DNA of 64,000 nucleotides from Homalodisca vitripennis (lineage: Eukaryota; Arthropoda; Insecta; Hemiptera; Cicadellidae), in the NCBI RefSeq assembly GCF_021130785.1, contig NC_060215.1, positions 70,439,501 to 70,503,500 on the forward strand, read 5' to 3'. The notes under the pieces were generated by a model that ran no database searches, was not told where the DNA came from, and worked only from the letters and a program-made list of their open reading frames with translations. How positions within the stretch are numbered: the first letter of the stretch is position 1; each line of letters starts with the position of its first letter. This document shows, one piece after another, positions 11,723-25,087 of this stretch. The position numbers were made by a program, and so were the translations under genes.

Positions 11723-12888
11723 CTATGTTCCCATGCGAAAAGATTTAATAATCGAACACAAAACATAAAAATACGAATAATTCTAGGTGTTGTTTCGTTT
11801 AACTCAACATAATTTTAACAATATTACGTTACTGTTCTACTAATTTAGTCTTCTTTAATTACATAAAAATCATTATAAATGTTTAAATACGCTTACATAA
11901 GTTAGTTTGATCTTAAAAAAATATCAAATTTGTGGTAAAGGTAATTTCTTAAGAAATAATCGTCATGATTAAATATTTTTTTACAAATAGAAATCTATAT
12001 ATACTGTATCGACCCACGAAAGGGGGATGTGGAGTTATAGTAAAGACTAGCTATTGCTATAAAAGACCAAGTTCATCCCTTATTATGAGCTCAGTAAGTG
12101 TTTAAAACGTAAGCTATGGTAATATTCAAATTTAGCATTTATATTCAATGCAATAATTCAACGAAAAGTACCTATACAAGAGGTAATGTAAGAGTCATAA
12201 TGAGTTTTTGAAACACTGTACGCCAAGGACGACAGCTTATCAGCAAATATTTGACGTTTAAAGTAAATGTGAATTTTGACTTCGGGTCAACTTTAGCCTT
12301 TTATCACCTTTAATTTTATTAGTTAAATATAATCTTTATAGTTTATAAACAGTTTGCACAATATTTCCCATAAATACTGTACGCTAAGAAATGGTTCATG
12401 TCATATTCACTTTTGACGACTAGGGAATATGGTAAGTTGATATATAGATACAACTTATCCTTTACTTGGCTTATCAGAAGATATAAAGCTTTAATGTTGA
12501 GCAGTTAAACAGTTTATTGCAGACATACGTTTGAAACTTCTGGATTACACGTGTCTTCTCACATAAAACTGGTCATTCCGGATTTCTATTTCATGGTATA
12601 CAATTCATAATGTGCAAGAGTTCAAATTGTTTTTGTGGTTCCTCAATGTATTGTTTGAAGAAAATATATATTTAATGATATCTCTGTATAATTTTCTATT
12701 CTTTTCTATCAAGTATCGTTAAGAAAGTGTTGTAAAATCTTCATTTAATAGTTAGTTTCTGAAATAAGACAGTGGGAATGTGCCAGCGTTAGATCCAACA
12801 AAATTTTTAAGAAACATCTTGACCAGTACAACTAAAGAAGAACGACTGGAGAACCCTTATGATCGGTGACGACTGAGAGTAGACTCAC
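11723..12888. other. Intron of about 1.2 kb, no recognisable content
   Basis: AT-rich intron between two well-supported exons. Nothing else seen. Confidence 0.75.
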
Positions 12889-13028
12889 CCCTTGGAGACA
12901 GCGTGGCAAGGGTCGAGACTTGAGACGCTAGCGTGCCGTATCAGAGGAGGCTGTCCGCCCTTCAGAGAGGAAGAACTATTGACGTTGGGCCCAGGATGAA
13001 TCTCTACCGCCACCTCACATTCCACTGC
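12889..13028 (-). CDS. Exon of the minus-strand membrane-protein gene (Ser/Pro-rich tail segment)
   Basis: A GC-rich island with acceptor ggtgctgtag and a strong donor, AAGGG/gtgagt. It enters in phase 0, matching the GAG/gt end of exon 18534-18636. It encodes 46 codons and leaves GG, which the first base of exon 11533-11722 completes. The product segment (AVECEVAVEIHPGPNVNSSS, then LIRHASVSSLDP) is Ser-rich. RHASVSSLD resembles a basophilic kinase target site (Arg at -3 of Ser), which is inference. It links two exons whose phases could not otherwise be joined. Confidence 0.87.
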
Positions 13029-16000
13029 CTACAGCACCACTTTCCACTTTATTTGCCGTGTAGTTAGTAGATGTCCATTTAAAAATTAATTACAAAATTA
13101 TGGAGTACTACTAAAATATTTAAAGAACTAGAGAAAATAATTTCTAAATAGATATTGTGATATAAAAAGCAAGACCATATTTCGTCTGATCTATATAGCC
13201 TATATACTTATGGTAAATTTTTTTAAAAATAACTTTATTACTAGTCAATGTTAGCTAGAATACAGTTTAACGACTAAAGTACATTACAGTTACCTTATTA
13301 CTTCCAAAATTGTAATTTTCATACTTGCTTACTCTCTTTTTATATTTACAATACGGTAATTAAAGTTATGAGATTTAATATAGAAGGAAATTGACCCAGT
13401 TTTTAGTTTTTAAGACCCTTATATGTATTATATGTTTGTTTTAAGACAATATCATGGGCATAACATAATTAATAATATTCTGTACTACAGTAAATATATT
13501 TTTAATTTAAATATTGAATCAATTTTTGATAGAACTTTACTTGTGTTCCTATTTTGAGGTACAAGTTTTTATTTCAGAGTTACAGTGCAAACCACAGTCT
13601 CTGATAGCACTTACTGCAAGCAGTGTGAGCTACCAGTCTTTGATTTATGCCCAAACAGCCATGGCACCTTGATTCAAGAAGCTACAATCTCAGTTTTCGG
13701 AGCAGGGCCGTCAACCCTAGCATGTTGTACCGGCCAGGTCGGGTCAAGCGAGACGGATTTATCCTCGGCCCATTATAACAATAGAAACTAACCATCGTGT
13801 GGCACAATCTGATTTCTCTGTTGGGTTGGACATAACCTTACCCCAAATAAAATTCTGATAACATCGCAGATGGTCTATACGGTTATGTTTGTAGGTTATT
13901 AGAAAATTTTAAGATTTTGTGAATAAATTATGACACCCATAAATTCCCTCTAACTGTAGTTCTAATTTTTCTGGGTGCTCGTGACTACTAACGGGTCTTT
14001 TTGTATACATAAGTGTAAAGGTAAAATTATTTTGTTTGTAAAACAATGTTCAACGTATTACATTATTACATGTATTAAATTACATTTTTGTACCATCTTA
14101 AAACGAAGGAGGGTATCAATACACCTGAATTCATGTTTTCAATTATATACACAGCGAGACAGACAAAACCCGTTCGTGTTGTATAGCGGCTGAACCGAGA
14201 AACCTACTTTATTATTTTTAACGAAAACCTCCCACATTTTGACACCAACAAATTCGGGAAGATAATTTAATACTCGAAATGGCACTTTTGTCAGGGGTAG
14301 GGGTCATATTTTTAAACATTTTCAAATGTAAAGGTAGGTCGAGCCTACCTCATTCAGTTTAAAGGTCTATTCACTGATCACTTTGAAAACACTTTTAAAT
14401 TATTTCGATTCTTGTATACAGAATGGTTTAAAATTTCAAACTTGTACGGTTTCACAATTTTCTTTAATCGTTACCTCATTTAAAATTTCAGCAAATTCAA
14501 ATTTTATCCAAGGTTACTAAAGAAGTACTCTTTTAAAACACATGTTACAAGTTGTCATTTTTCACTACATTTCCAATTTGTGTAGTTCAAATTTAGGATA
14601 TTTCAAATCATATTTCACATTTTTGTATCTGAAGTTAAGCTTAATTGATGGTTGAGAAATGGCACCAAAGGTAGTAATATTCACCACGTTTTTATGCATT
14701 TACTACGGTGCAATGCGGCGTTGTGTTCTCATAACTTTGCCTCATGGCATTCAAAGTCTCTACCAATTGTTTTTTAACCACTTTTCACATAATTGGAAGC
14801 ACCGTATACTAAAAGTGATAATTCCTATCAAATTTAAACGTTGATTACGAATTGCCTATTCGTGACCAGTGATGGGTTTGTTTGACAAAAAATGACATAC
14901 GAATGCCAGCAATGTTTTAAGAAGTTTTTAATTAATCTAAACACGTGTTCGTACATTCAATTACTGTTTATCAGTACGGACAAGCTTATCTTCAACAACA
15001 ATTAAACCTTTTTGCACAGGTTTGGGAGAAATTATGAGATGAAAATCATGTCTTATCAGATTTTATTAGTTAGTCAATTTTTTTAGTTAGTCACGATTGT
15101 GCCGTGTCGGTGAAGACGTGTATTGTTTTCTGTAAAATGTGCTATTCACCAATGGAGAAGTTTTCTAGATGTTGATGGTGTAAGGTGAATGTTTACAGAA
15201 TTACACAGCTGCTGCTGCTCTGTTTGCTAAACGATACCCGGACCGTGAATATCATTTACGAAAGATTTTCCTATTCGTGTCCGTGAAACTAGAAATGTAC
15301 AACCGGATCACAAAAAAGGGAAGCAGCTCACTAGGCATGCAAGGGATGATAAGGAACCAAATGTTTTGGATGCGGTCCAGCTCAATCCACGTAACTCATC
15401 TAGAAGAGTGGCTACCAATGCAGGAATTAGCCAAAGAATAACACAATTGTTGGACCGAAATAGTTAGTACCTACATAATTGTAGGAGTATTAATGATTTA
15501 AATTACAGCGTCTAACGAGTAAAAGTGTTTAAAATAATAAAAAAAAAACATTAATTCAAGGAACCTAAGCCAAATACAGGAATTCAAAACGCTGTAACAC
15601 AGCAAAACGTCATTAAAATTTGTAATTTTGGCGTCTTTTCTCAACCACCTATGATAAAAACAAACTTACAATATAAAAAGCATTCTTTAAGAGGTAATGA
15701 ATATACCATTGATTGGCTACGTATATTCATTATAGTCATTGAGTTTTACGAGTTTGAAATATCCTAATTTTGAACTATATTTGGAAATTTGTATGGTGAA
15801 AAAAGTAATGATGGAAATGTAACTGACGTCACAGTGCTGTGATAAAACGTGATAAACTTTACTTCCGTATATCAATTTTTTGAAGAAAGACAGTTGCGAG
15901 AGAAATCTGAGATGGTGAACATATCTGAAGCAATTGTTGACATTCCTCCCGTATCACTTGACGCTGTTCAGTCTGCCACCGAGAACATAAACACTCGCCT

Positions 16001-18533
16001 GTAGGATAAATGGCATTCCTGTATTCATTAACTAATGTATATACAATATTATTCCTCCTGATTTTGTGTTATTGTTATGTGAGTCCGGTAATCTGGTCGA
16101 TTCTAAAAAGACTCCCCAGCTCTTCATGATTTTAGATTATTTTATGTTGCCAAGAGCGATTACAACGTTAAACAGTGTCAGCGGTTAAGCCATAGTTTAT
16201 TACTAGTGAGCAGAGAACGATTTCTGACATTTTAAACTTCAGTAAATCGAAGTTCAAGTGCTCAAAACCGAGACTATTTTAAGAGATCAAACCCTCTGCG
16301 CAATATTGCGGTCCAATTTCCACAAGTAAGAACGACTAAAATAAAAACTGAATTAGTCCACCTTAGCTCAGTCTTCGACAAAAAGACAAAATCTGCGCCA
16401 TAACATATTTATCGGGCCCTAGAAGACGATACAGTTACTGATTCAGAGTGTACAATTGAGTTTTATTGTCATTCTGACTGGCAGGCAAATAGCCAGTTCA
16501 GGGGTCATATAAGAGAATTGGGCAGCAAGCTTAAGAACCTAAATCTTGAATCAATTTTGAATGTCTCGCTATATCCAATTATCTTCCATTGTCTTTCAGA
16601 ACGTTTTGGCAAATTCAATTTTGGCTAAATTACGAGTACCACTCTGGGTATTATTATTGAAACATCTAAAATTGAATTTCATAAGAGTTTCGTAAAATAT
16701 CTCAAGAATTTAATTGCGTAAGCAATGTTTCAATTTGGCGTGGCTCGGAAAACTTAGATGTTAGTTAAGAGAACATTAATATAAAAATAAAAGCAATAAC
16801 GCACACAATTATAAAGATTCAGAATTATTTCTTAATCAGCACCATTTGATGTAGCTCCTTCAACAAGTGATAAAAAAGTCAATATTATTTTTCTTTGAAA
16901 ACGTCTATCTAATTAAATAGTAAACATCGCATTAACTTATTCATACTTGCGTCACAGCGCTTCATTCTCATTGTCGTTCTCTGTATTTATAAATGATAAA
17001 AGCTGTAAAATAAATGCACGCTCTCCTTTATCGTACCTCGTTTGTTTATATGTATATATTTAATATTTATAAAAATTAAATATAAGCACAAACGTACAAA
17101 CATTATTTTATGTTTAGAAATGTTGGTAAAATGGTATATAAAACACATACAAAACTTAAAAACCTCAACTTAAAAACCGTACCTACTTATTAACGCCAGG
17201 TGTGTACACTAGAAAACTCGACATCCTGCCCTTGGAATTAAAATAAAGTTACATCATCTTAAATGTATCTATAAAAGAAATTGGCCCGTACATTAAAAAG
17301 TATTTGCCAAGGGAATAGAAACTTTTGTATCCATCCATTTATTTCAGTGTTGAACTGATTTCCATTAGCTTTACAACTACACCAAATTTTATAGATTAAT
17401 TACATATTTTGATGTTTTTAACACACTTTAAACATATTTTTCTTATTGCTTATATCGCAATTTCCAACAATTAAATGTTTTTAACTAATTATTTTATTTT
17501 AATAAATTAATTAAGTGTTAATAATTTACAATAATTAAAAGTGATTACTAAGAAACATACAATACTAGACAAAATTTGGTCTCTTATAATTCTGTTCTGC
17601 AGCGTGCGACTTTAAAGCTGGCGTTCATATTGGAATTGGTGGGATTAGTTAACCCTTCTCTCCAAAGTGAGCATAGTTTTTGTCATCGCTAACGAACCGC
17701 TAAAGCAGGATATTATTGTAATCAAAGTTGAGCATCTTACTTGATGCAATCTGCAGGGCAAGCGTGTAAGTTGAGTACAGGTTTAATCTATTTTGACCAT
17801 CACCACTGCTTTAAAACTACTAGACTAATTATATTTAGTTAATATTTTAAAATTTTAAAATTAAATACCCCTAAATGAAACTCTTATATTGATTTTTGTA
17901 ACAATAATGGAAATAATAAATAAAATTAATGACTGCTTATTAAATTTTTGGTTTCTTTGAATTATATTAATAGGAATGAAGATTTTCGACCTTTTAAGGG
18001 CTATATCACGGGATCCCATTCAAATAAAATACAGTCACCTATTTCAAGTCTGTTTCCACTCTTCTGATTTTGATTATGTTCTGAACTTATTATCTGGTTC
18101 TTAAGATATGCAATAACATGTATATTATTTAAAAAAACTGTAAGAAATCGTTAATTATAACCGATACAATTTTTAGGAATCATGAAAGGTTGTAATTTCG
18201 TCACTAAATCGTTTAATTTCACTAATATTGTCAACTTTTGTGTGAGCTATAAATTAATCTATTCTTATTTTAATGAGGTTTATGACTTCAAAATTAGGCC
18301 GTCCACGTATTTTATATGTGTACAACTTACTAGTAAAGAATAATACTAAAATATAAAGTCAGTTTACAATCAAAACAAAATAATACTAAAGATTTTATAC
18401 TTTTGTTTTGTCATGAAATTCATATGTATTTCGTACCTATGGAGGTAAGCCAAGCTTTTTGAGAGACTAAAGTGCTGAATGATTATATTAAAATCATTAA
18501 TTGGACTGTGTTTATATAAATAGTTGTACATAC
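13029..18533. other. Intron of about 5.5 kb with a DUF4817-like fragment
   Basis: Contains the transposon-related fragment at about 15130-15465 and an exon-like GC-richer patch around 13580-13800 that could not be joined by phase. The rest is AT-rich with no supported feature. Confidence 0.65.
15130..15465 (+). pseudogene. DUF4817-type helix-turn-helix transposon domain, broken
   Basis: Three plus-strand frames join to the known DUF4817 layout. YSPMEK is followed after a shift by MLMV, a stop and GECLQNYTAAAALFAKRYPD (family: 'Y...Eya.M...YGec.gN...A...Y..RyPnR'). After another shift, an open stretch of about 55 codons carries VLDAVQLNPRNSSRRVATNA and GISQ (family: 'VLd.v..nP..StRriA...giS.stV'). 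The domain is found in repeated, transposon-like genes of insects, particularly Hemiptera. Shifts and internal stops show a relic. It sits in an intron of the host gene, opposite in orientation. Confidence 0.6.
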
Positions 18534-18636
18534 CTCTGGATTCGGTTTGGAAAAGCAAGTGACAGGTGGCGAGTGGTGTGTAGAAGACTTTTGTCGATGA
18601 AGAAAAATATTTGTCTTTACATGGTCATCCACCAAT
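18534..18636 (-). CDS. Exon of the minus-strand membrane-protein gene (His/Ser/Pro tail segment)
   Basis: The acceptor is cctatttttcag and the donor CCAGAG/gtatgt, both strong. One leading base completes an Arg codon from exon 44150-44216 (AG+A), then 34 codons run to a phase-0 end. The sequence (LVDDHVKTNIFLHRQKSSTH, then PPVTCFSKPNPE) is polar. Only this frame is fully open. It is separated from the upstream exon by a ~25.5-kb intron full of mobile elements. Confidence 0.82.
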
Positions 18637-20429
18637 CTGAAAAATAGGTACCAAGGTATTATATTGATTTAAATAATAGGTATTAATGATTTGCACAGAA
18701 AATCAACTGCAGTTGGCTGCTCGAGACAACCTTTCGTCAAGCAATGCAGAAAGAAAGGTTATTGCAATTTATCACCAAAATGAACGTCAAAACATATTAT
18801 CAATTTGGTGAATAGTTGATTTATGATTAAAAACTAAATAATATTGAAAATTAAGGACTATTATGTACTTCCTACATGAAATTATTCCGCTAAACTAAAA
18901 CTGGAAGTTCGTATCTTTTTAAATACTTTTGTAATTTATTCTCTCTTAATAGCATCTTCCACTAGCAAGGTCGTACAGTCTCATCCTAGTTTATTCGTTT
19001 GGCTTTGGTTTCTTCGAAATAAAAAATTTATGGTATACTGAACACTAGAATTTCTGTTACCAGGTAAGTGTACAGACTTCATACTTATATTCTGTACTAC
19101 TTGGTAAAAAATTATTAATACATAAAATCATAAAAAGATATTGCATGCAATAGAATTTGAAGTAAAATTAGCATGTAATCAAATGGCACTGATTTGCCGA
19201 CAGATTTATAGAATGTCCAACTCTACTAGCAAAATAGACTTCAGGACTTTTCAGGGTCTACCAGGTCCACTGGACGATTTGCTTACAACCACCACAGGTC
19301 AAATTACCTGGAATTTGAAGAAGGCTGGAACTATCGCTACATTACGTAGGCTTGGTAATTGTGTTGCGGGTGAAGCTAACTACAGAATAAACTACGAATA
19401 TTTAAGAGGAAGGTCATGGCTTGCCACCCTATATACAGTCACGTCTCTTTCATTTACAAAGCCTTTATATAATTATTTTTCTTCCTTTTCTTAAAATGCA
19501 TAATTTTTTCTATTTAACCTGATGAGTTTTCCAATCTTGTTGCATAACTGTTAGCCTTGTTAACATTGCCCATTTTATTGGTTGTATCTGTATTATTGAT
19601 TGTATATTACTGTTATGATATGTGTACTTGTTAGTGTTATGTGTCAAATTATTATTTTGGTTTCAATGGTTATGATCATTGTATCTAGTCATCTACTGTT
19701 GTTAACAGCTTGTTTTGTATATTACTCATTCAACTTCGGTGCATCTTGTCGTTTTGTTACACTCATATGTATATTAGCATTGCCGTTGAAAGAATGATTG
19801 CAAACATCTAGACTATTGGGGTAGCCATTACCAATATAGAATTTATTAATAAAGTTAAATACACACATATTTGGCTATCTGAGAAAATCAACAAGCCGGT
19901 GTCATCTATTAGATGCTATATCATCTACTTATTCAACAAAATTTTCATTCTGGAATTTGCGCACGGCTCAGAAAGTCTGGCGTTTGGTTGGAGGTGTAGC
20001 GGAGTTTCAACGCGTTATCTGTTGTTAAAACGTGGTAATATCTAGAGAAAGTATATGAGGTATTAAACCGATTATAGTAGATCTTAATTATATAGTAATT
20101 TACGATCCTATAATTGCAATTATTGAACACTCCCTATTGTTTTGTGACTGAGCTACATTATATAGGTGATATTAAAATATTAGGGTCATTGTCTCAGCCA
20201 CACATTGATCTCTAAAAACTTGTTCGTGAGCAATTGTAGCTAAAACTAATAATCTTAATAAGTCATAGGCCACTTGTTAAATAAAAAAAGTTTAATATAT
20301 GACACGTACAGTTATGGTACATTCACCTTTTTATTCCGTAAAATAATGTAGACTAGTTCAGCTCACATGTGCTTAACCAGAAAGCTTTTTTTAAATTTAA
20401 GAGCACAATAGAATACTAAGGAGTGTTTC

Positions 20430-20740
20430 TGAGCGTCAGTGCGTGATAATAACAAGCTAAGAGAAAGAGACTGAGAGAGAATATGTGGTGAGAGATGAAG
20501 CTCAACTACTATGTCGATATAGTAAGGTGACGAATACAGGAATCCTCTCATAGTTGTAAACAATGAGATATATCTTGTTACAGGTGCGAAAGAGAGGCAT
20601 GTTTAGATGATTGACAAGACGTAGCATGTACATGATGTCCAATGTACGAGAGGGCTATGACGGAACATTTGAGACATTATAATGATATATGTCTTTTAAC
20701 CGCTAGGGTTAATGTTATCAGTTTCTGGTTTGGATGAGAA
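20430..20740 (+). repeat. Diverged repeat, copy 1
   Basis: Aligns by eye in direct orientation with 21700-22040. Shared landmarks are gagcgtcagtgc (gagcatcagtgc in copy 2), a gaaagagactgagaga-like purine tract, aaggtgacgaatacagga (aaggtaatgaatacaggg), and gatgtccaatgtacga (gatgttcaatgtacga). Family unknown; probably an old mobile element. Confidence 0.5.
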
Positions 20741-21259
20741 AGTGATCTTGACGGCCGCAACCTCCTGAAAATTTCAAAATGCAGGAATGTTGTAGGGGAG
20801 TTGGAGTTAGACTGTGAGTGGAGAATACGGGTATGGTTAGTAATTTAATATTTACTATTCATAGTTTATTAATTTATTTGAGTAATCTCAATTTACAGTA
20901 TATTTAGAGTTTTCGTCCAATTTCTAGATATCAATCTAATGGAAAACATCGTCTGAGAAACTAAGAGAGGTAATTATTAATGTAAATTATTGAGGTTACA
21001 TTACATATGGATTTAAATTACGTGTTTATTGTAAAGGAATTGTTCATGAATCATTTGAAGGTTAGGATGGCTCTATTTATCGGAACTAGTCATCGATCAC
21101 CGTGTCGCTGCTAACAGAAATGCAGAGGAAAAAATCAATATTTCAAGCTCTAAATTAGTTAAATATTTATACTAGTAGTACAACCCTGTATAAAAACTGT
21201 ATTCCGATACATATTTTAACATTATTTGATTGGAAATGGTTTATAGAATATAAAGGAAA

Positions 21260-22040
21260 AAGTAGTGGAAAGCGAAGGTAAAAAAAACGAGTTCACTGAG
21301 GTATTGGAAAAGGCTAAGAATGCAAATATGATGATAATTTAAATCTAAAGTGAGAATAATTCTTCATCCTGAATGGTGCTAATTGCACGGCTCACCAGTT
21401 AAGCTGAAGAACGAAAGGCTATCCTGAAGAGTATAACATAATTAATTGAACAGAGAATCTAGTAAAGAGTAATACCATACGGGACGCAGATTTAAAAGTA
21501 GACATGTTCACTAAGATGAAATCACCAATCTCTTAGCTGCCCACCACGATGTTGGTGGGCAGCTAAAAGATGAAGGAATTAAGCCAGTAAACTTGAATAT
21601 TAAGGATAGGCTTTTAGAACCACTAGAGAAGATGAGTTCACGTACAGATATCGGTGAACAAGAGTATGAAGAAATTCTGGTTGGAAGTCTCACATTGTAG
21701 TACAGAGCATCAGTGCATAAAACAACTAGCAAAAAGAAAGATTGAAAGAGTATATATGTGTTAAGAGGCACAGTTTCAAGTCTTTGTCCATGTAGCAAGG
21801 TAATGAATACAGGGAATCTTCATTATTAATAAATGATTGTCAAAGTAGACAGTATATTGTTTCAAATGACAATCAACGGGAAATATGGATAATAGGCAAA
21901 ATGTTAGTTGGAGACGATGTTCAATGTACGACAGAATTGTGAATAGGAACATTGAAGATATTATTATGAAATATCGATTAGGACACGTTAATATTGAAAG
22001 ATGAAGGGCATTAATGACATTTGAGTAGGTAGGAAGGGCG
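21260..22040 (+). repeat. Diverged repeat, copy 2, with coding-like relic upstream
   Basis: The 21700-22040 part pairs with the copy at 20430-20740. Just upstream, plus-strand frames give stretches such as KDEGIKPVNLNIKDRLLEP and FTEVLEKAKNAN that look like degraded protein, perhaps a gag-like ORF of a retroelement. That identification is a guess. A perfect hairpin interrupts it at 21533-21566. Confidence 0.4.
21533..21566. repeat. Perfect 14-bp inverted repeat hairpin
   Basis: TTAGCTGCCCACCA at 21533-21546 pairs with TGGTGGGCAGCTAA at 21553-21566 across a 6-nt loop. The stem is GC-rich within an AT-rich region, so it is unlikely to be chance. Confidence 0.93.
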
Positions 22041-22298
22041 GAAGTGATGTTGAATGAGAACCCACGAAAATATTTAGCATTGTGGTAGTAAATGGTTATA
22101 CGAGAAAACCATGAAAACAACACATTTTAACAAATCACACAGAGGTATCGCCATTTCCAAGAATTAAAATTAAAAAATCACATAACAGATGTGAATGTGA
22201 AAGCTGTAATTACTTCTTGGTTTTCGTAACTTTTCTCGTCGTAACAAGAGACTTTACCGCATTGGCAATTGGATATTGCGCTCAAACCGTGTGGCTCC

Positions 22299-22508
22299 TC
22301 ATCTAGCGTTTTCTGAAGATAAAAATTGCCTCAGTAAACATGGAAGATAGCAAAAGGAAAGAATTGGTTCGCTAGTTCTCAAGCTAATATTCCGGAGAAC
22401 GGTCTTCAAAATAGCATTCAAAAAGAGGTAAAACAATGTTGATGAAAACGGATCACCTTGTCTTATCTCACGTCCCGCACAATAGGGCAGTGACCTTTTG
22501 TCTGTCAC
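22299..22508 (-). pseudogene. Reverse transcriptase scrap
   Basis: The 69-codon minus-strand frame contains REIRQGDPFSSTLFYLFLNA, which matches the RT block 'gvrQGDplSp.LFnlfl..il'. Nothing else of the element was found on either side. Confidence 0.5.
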
Positions 22509-23355
22509 TTAAAACACTTTTAAACTTCACTAACAAAGAATTGTCACGTACTACAAAAACCAGTGGAGCAATTTAAGCTTAACATAAACTGACTCTGTCA
22601 AACGTTATAGTGACATCTATCGATGCGTCTTTGATCGTGGTTTTGGTAAAATAACAAAATAAATAACTTAAAGTACTAAGTACTAATTAAAAAAAGTAAC
22701 GCTTATGAGTGTTGATTACGGAGGACAGTGAGTTAAAAATCTTATGGAGATATTTGACAATTACTTAAGCGATGCTGAAGGGTTGGTCAGCGTCTAACTG
22801 GACAGTGTCGGTCATTTGAGGAGTGAAATCGCTCTAAAACGAAAAACATTGTCAGGGAAACCTCCAGAACCAAGCACGAGATCCAGTAAAAGAGCTTCAT
22901 TACGAATTGAAATAACTTTTCTCAGCCACAGGTAACGTCATAGATTTCTGTTTCAGAAGAGGGAGAATGATTGTGATGGCCTAAATCTCCTCAAAATCCA
23001 TTGAATTCCAAGGAAAAACAAACCACTTCTTCGAAGAACAGTTAAATCTGTGCGAAGTGGGTGCAATTACCAATACGCCGACCTCAATGCTCCAACAACC
23101 CATTAGCAGAAGGAATGTTCTTATCTCTCTGTTCATATAATTTGTGTACAATTTTGAGACTCGTACATATTCCCGTTACCTCAAAATCTTATTTGGAGGT
23201 TTAGCAAGAGAATAGCGTTAACTTCGGCCCGTCGTAAAAGTGTGTAAACTGCTGGAAAACCGGACTGCATCCACTCTTACGTGTCTTACCTCCACCAAAC
23301 GATTGTCCATAAATCCCTATCTAGTTCACCTAAGGGACATATATAAAAAGATATT

Positions 23356-23385
23356 CCCACAAGAGTTCCTATGAACTTTTGTGGG
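23356..23385. repeat. 13-bp hairpin with 4-nt loop
   Basis: CCCACAAGAGTTC (23356-23368) faces GAACTTTTGTGGG (23373-23385), with one G-T pair. Confidence 0.85.
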
Positions 23386-25087
23386 TGTATTCATAGGTGT
23401 TATGTATGCCACCTATTAATAACAAGAAAAAAGTTTAGTAAAGATGTCTTATGTTAGTTGTTCGTAGTTATACTACTGGAATCGAACATCGTACAGCACA
23501 GCAAGGATCCTTGCACTCCACTTAGAGGAAGGTATTTCAAATGATATTGGACGCCGGGGATAGCTGCGTCGAGTAAAGGCCTCCAGTACCACTGGACGAT
23601 GAACGAGAAAGAATAACTATAGTTTTATACAGATTATAGAGTAATCGCCGTGCAACTGGATCCTGGACAGCGCCCTTGAGGAATGCTCAATTAGTAACAA
23701 AATGCGACGATGATTCTCTATCATATGATGAGATTCCTGAGGCGAATCTCGGAATTTACCTCATCCGAAAGGCATTTCACACACGTGGCATTCTTAATAA
23801 TAACATATTTGTAGTTAGGACCCAAATCAAATAATAACTACTGGATCATTAAAGGTATATATGGTAAATATGAATTTAGAGAAGATGCATATTCTTGGCA
23901 ACTCCTTGGACGGAATACTCGTGTAGTACTTAGTGTTTATAAATTTCATGGGGCCTTTCTCTTAAATTCTTATGCATTTTTGTTTGGACATGTTGAAGGT
24001 AGTTGAGTTATTATGTACATAATTTAACTACGTACATTCTTGCGTGTTGTTTACACATTCTCCGTCCAAAAATACCTACATAATGTTTTTTTGTGTGGAA
24101 CAGAGGCCAGTCTTACGTAGAGTTTATAACAGGCACATTTAACGATATGTACATGAAATTTATTTTGTGAATGATCTGAAAATTTTGAGTTGAATTAGAT
24201 GTCGATGAAAGCGTCATCTTCCCATTTCCAATTTGTAGTACTTCTATAAATTTGTTTTTAGTTTTCTATACAAGCATGTTTACTATGTAACAAAATAAAA
24301 CATAGGCCGTTGGGTTCCATATACCAAGAATTTTGTACTTTTGTACCAAGTACTGGTTTGATTGTACTTATTTAATGGAGTATGACCCGGTAGTTAAATA
24401 CACTCAAGCAAGACCTTTTTACTGAAATGTTGCGTGCTTTTGGGCCCCCGAGCTGTTTTGTACACTCGAATGTTTAACAGTTTTACTAAACAAACGTCAA
24501 TGGTCAATAGGAAAATCGGGAAGGTGTATAGTCAGTCTTATTGCAAATTATCCTTAATACAAGAATTATGCATATTTCCTGTGACTCTTTTTTGGTAATG
24601 ACTCGAGTAGATAAAGTGGGTAGATAAAGGTAGCGAAACAATTTGTATACAAAAATATGTATACGAGTACATTAAAATTAGGGGCTTAAAACCACTATTT
24701 ATATTCCAGGCAATATGGAAGTGGTTGTATAGTATTAAAAAAGTATATTTTTGGTATTACTGTGGTAATACCCCTTCTATACATTTGTAATCGAGGGACA
24801 TTATAAAAGGTCGAATCACTAAAGTAACAATTTCTCCAATGTTTTACGGTAATTTTTAAAGGGGGACCGAAAGAATACGCCATATTTGAAAAATAAGCTT
24901 TTTGTTAAAATTCATATAAGATGCAAATTAAGATACGTAATATGGTTCTCAATTTCTTTAATACGTTATTAGTTAACATATGGAATGCTGTGGGTGCAAG
25001 TAAATACTAGGTCAGTCCCTTTAAACCATTTTTGAGCTTCACAAGACCTTTCACACGTACTGTATCTACTAAAATTGTTTTTAACAT

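Noticed and set aside
13580..13800. Exon-like GC-richer patch (minus-strand donor TTGCA/gtaagt near 13613)
   Set aside because: The only open frame leaves a base over, while the neighbouring exons join directly in phase 0. It may be an old or alternative exon, but this cannot be supported.
19141..19494. 117-codon plus-strand open frame
   Set aside because: No recognisable domain, no splice context, and AT-typical composition at both ends. It could be an element relic, but nothing supports it.
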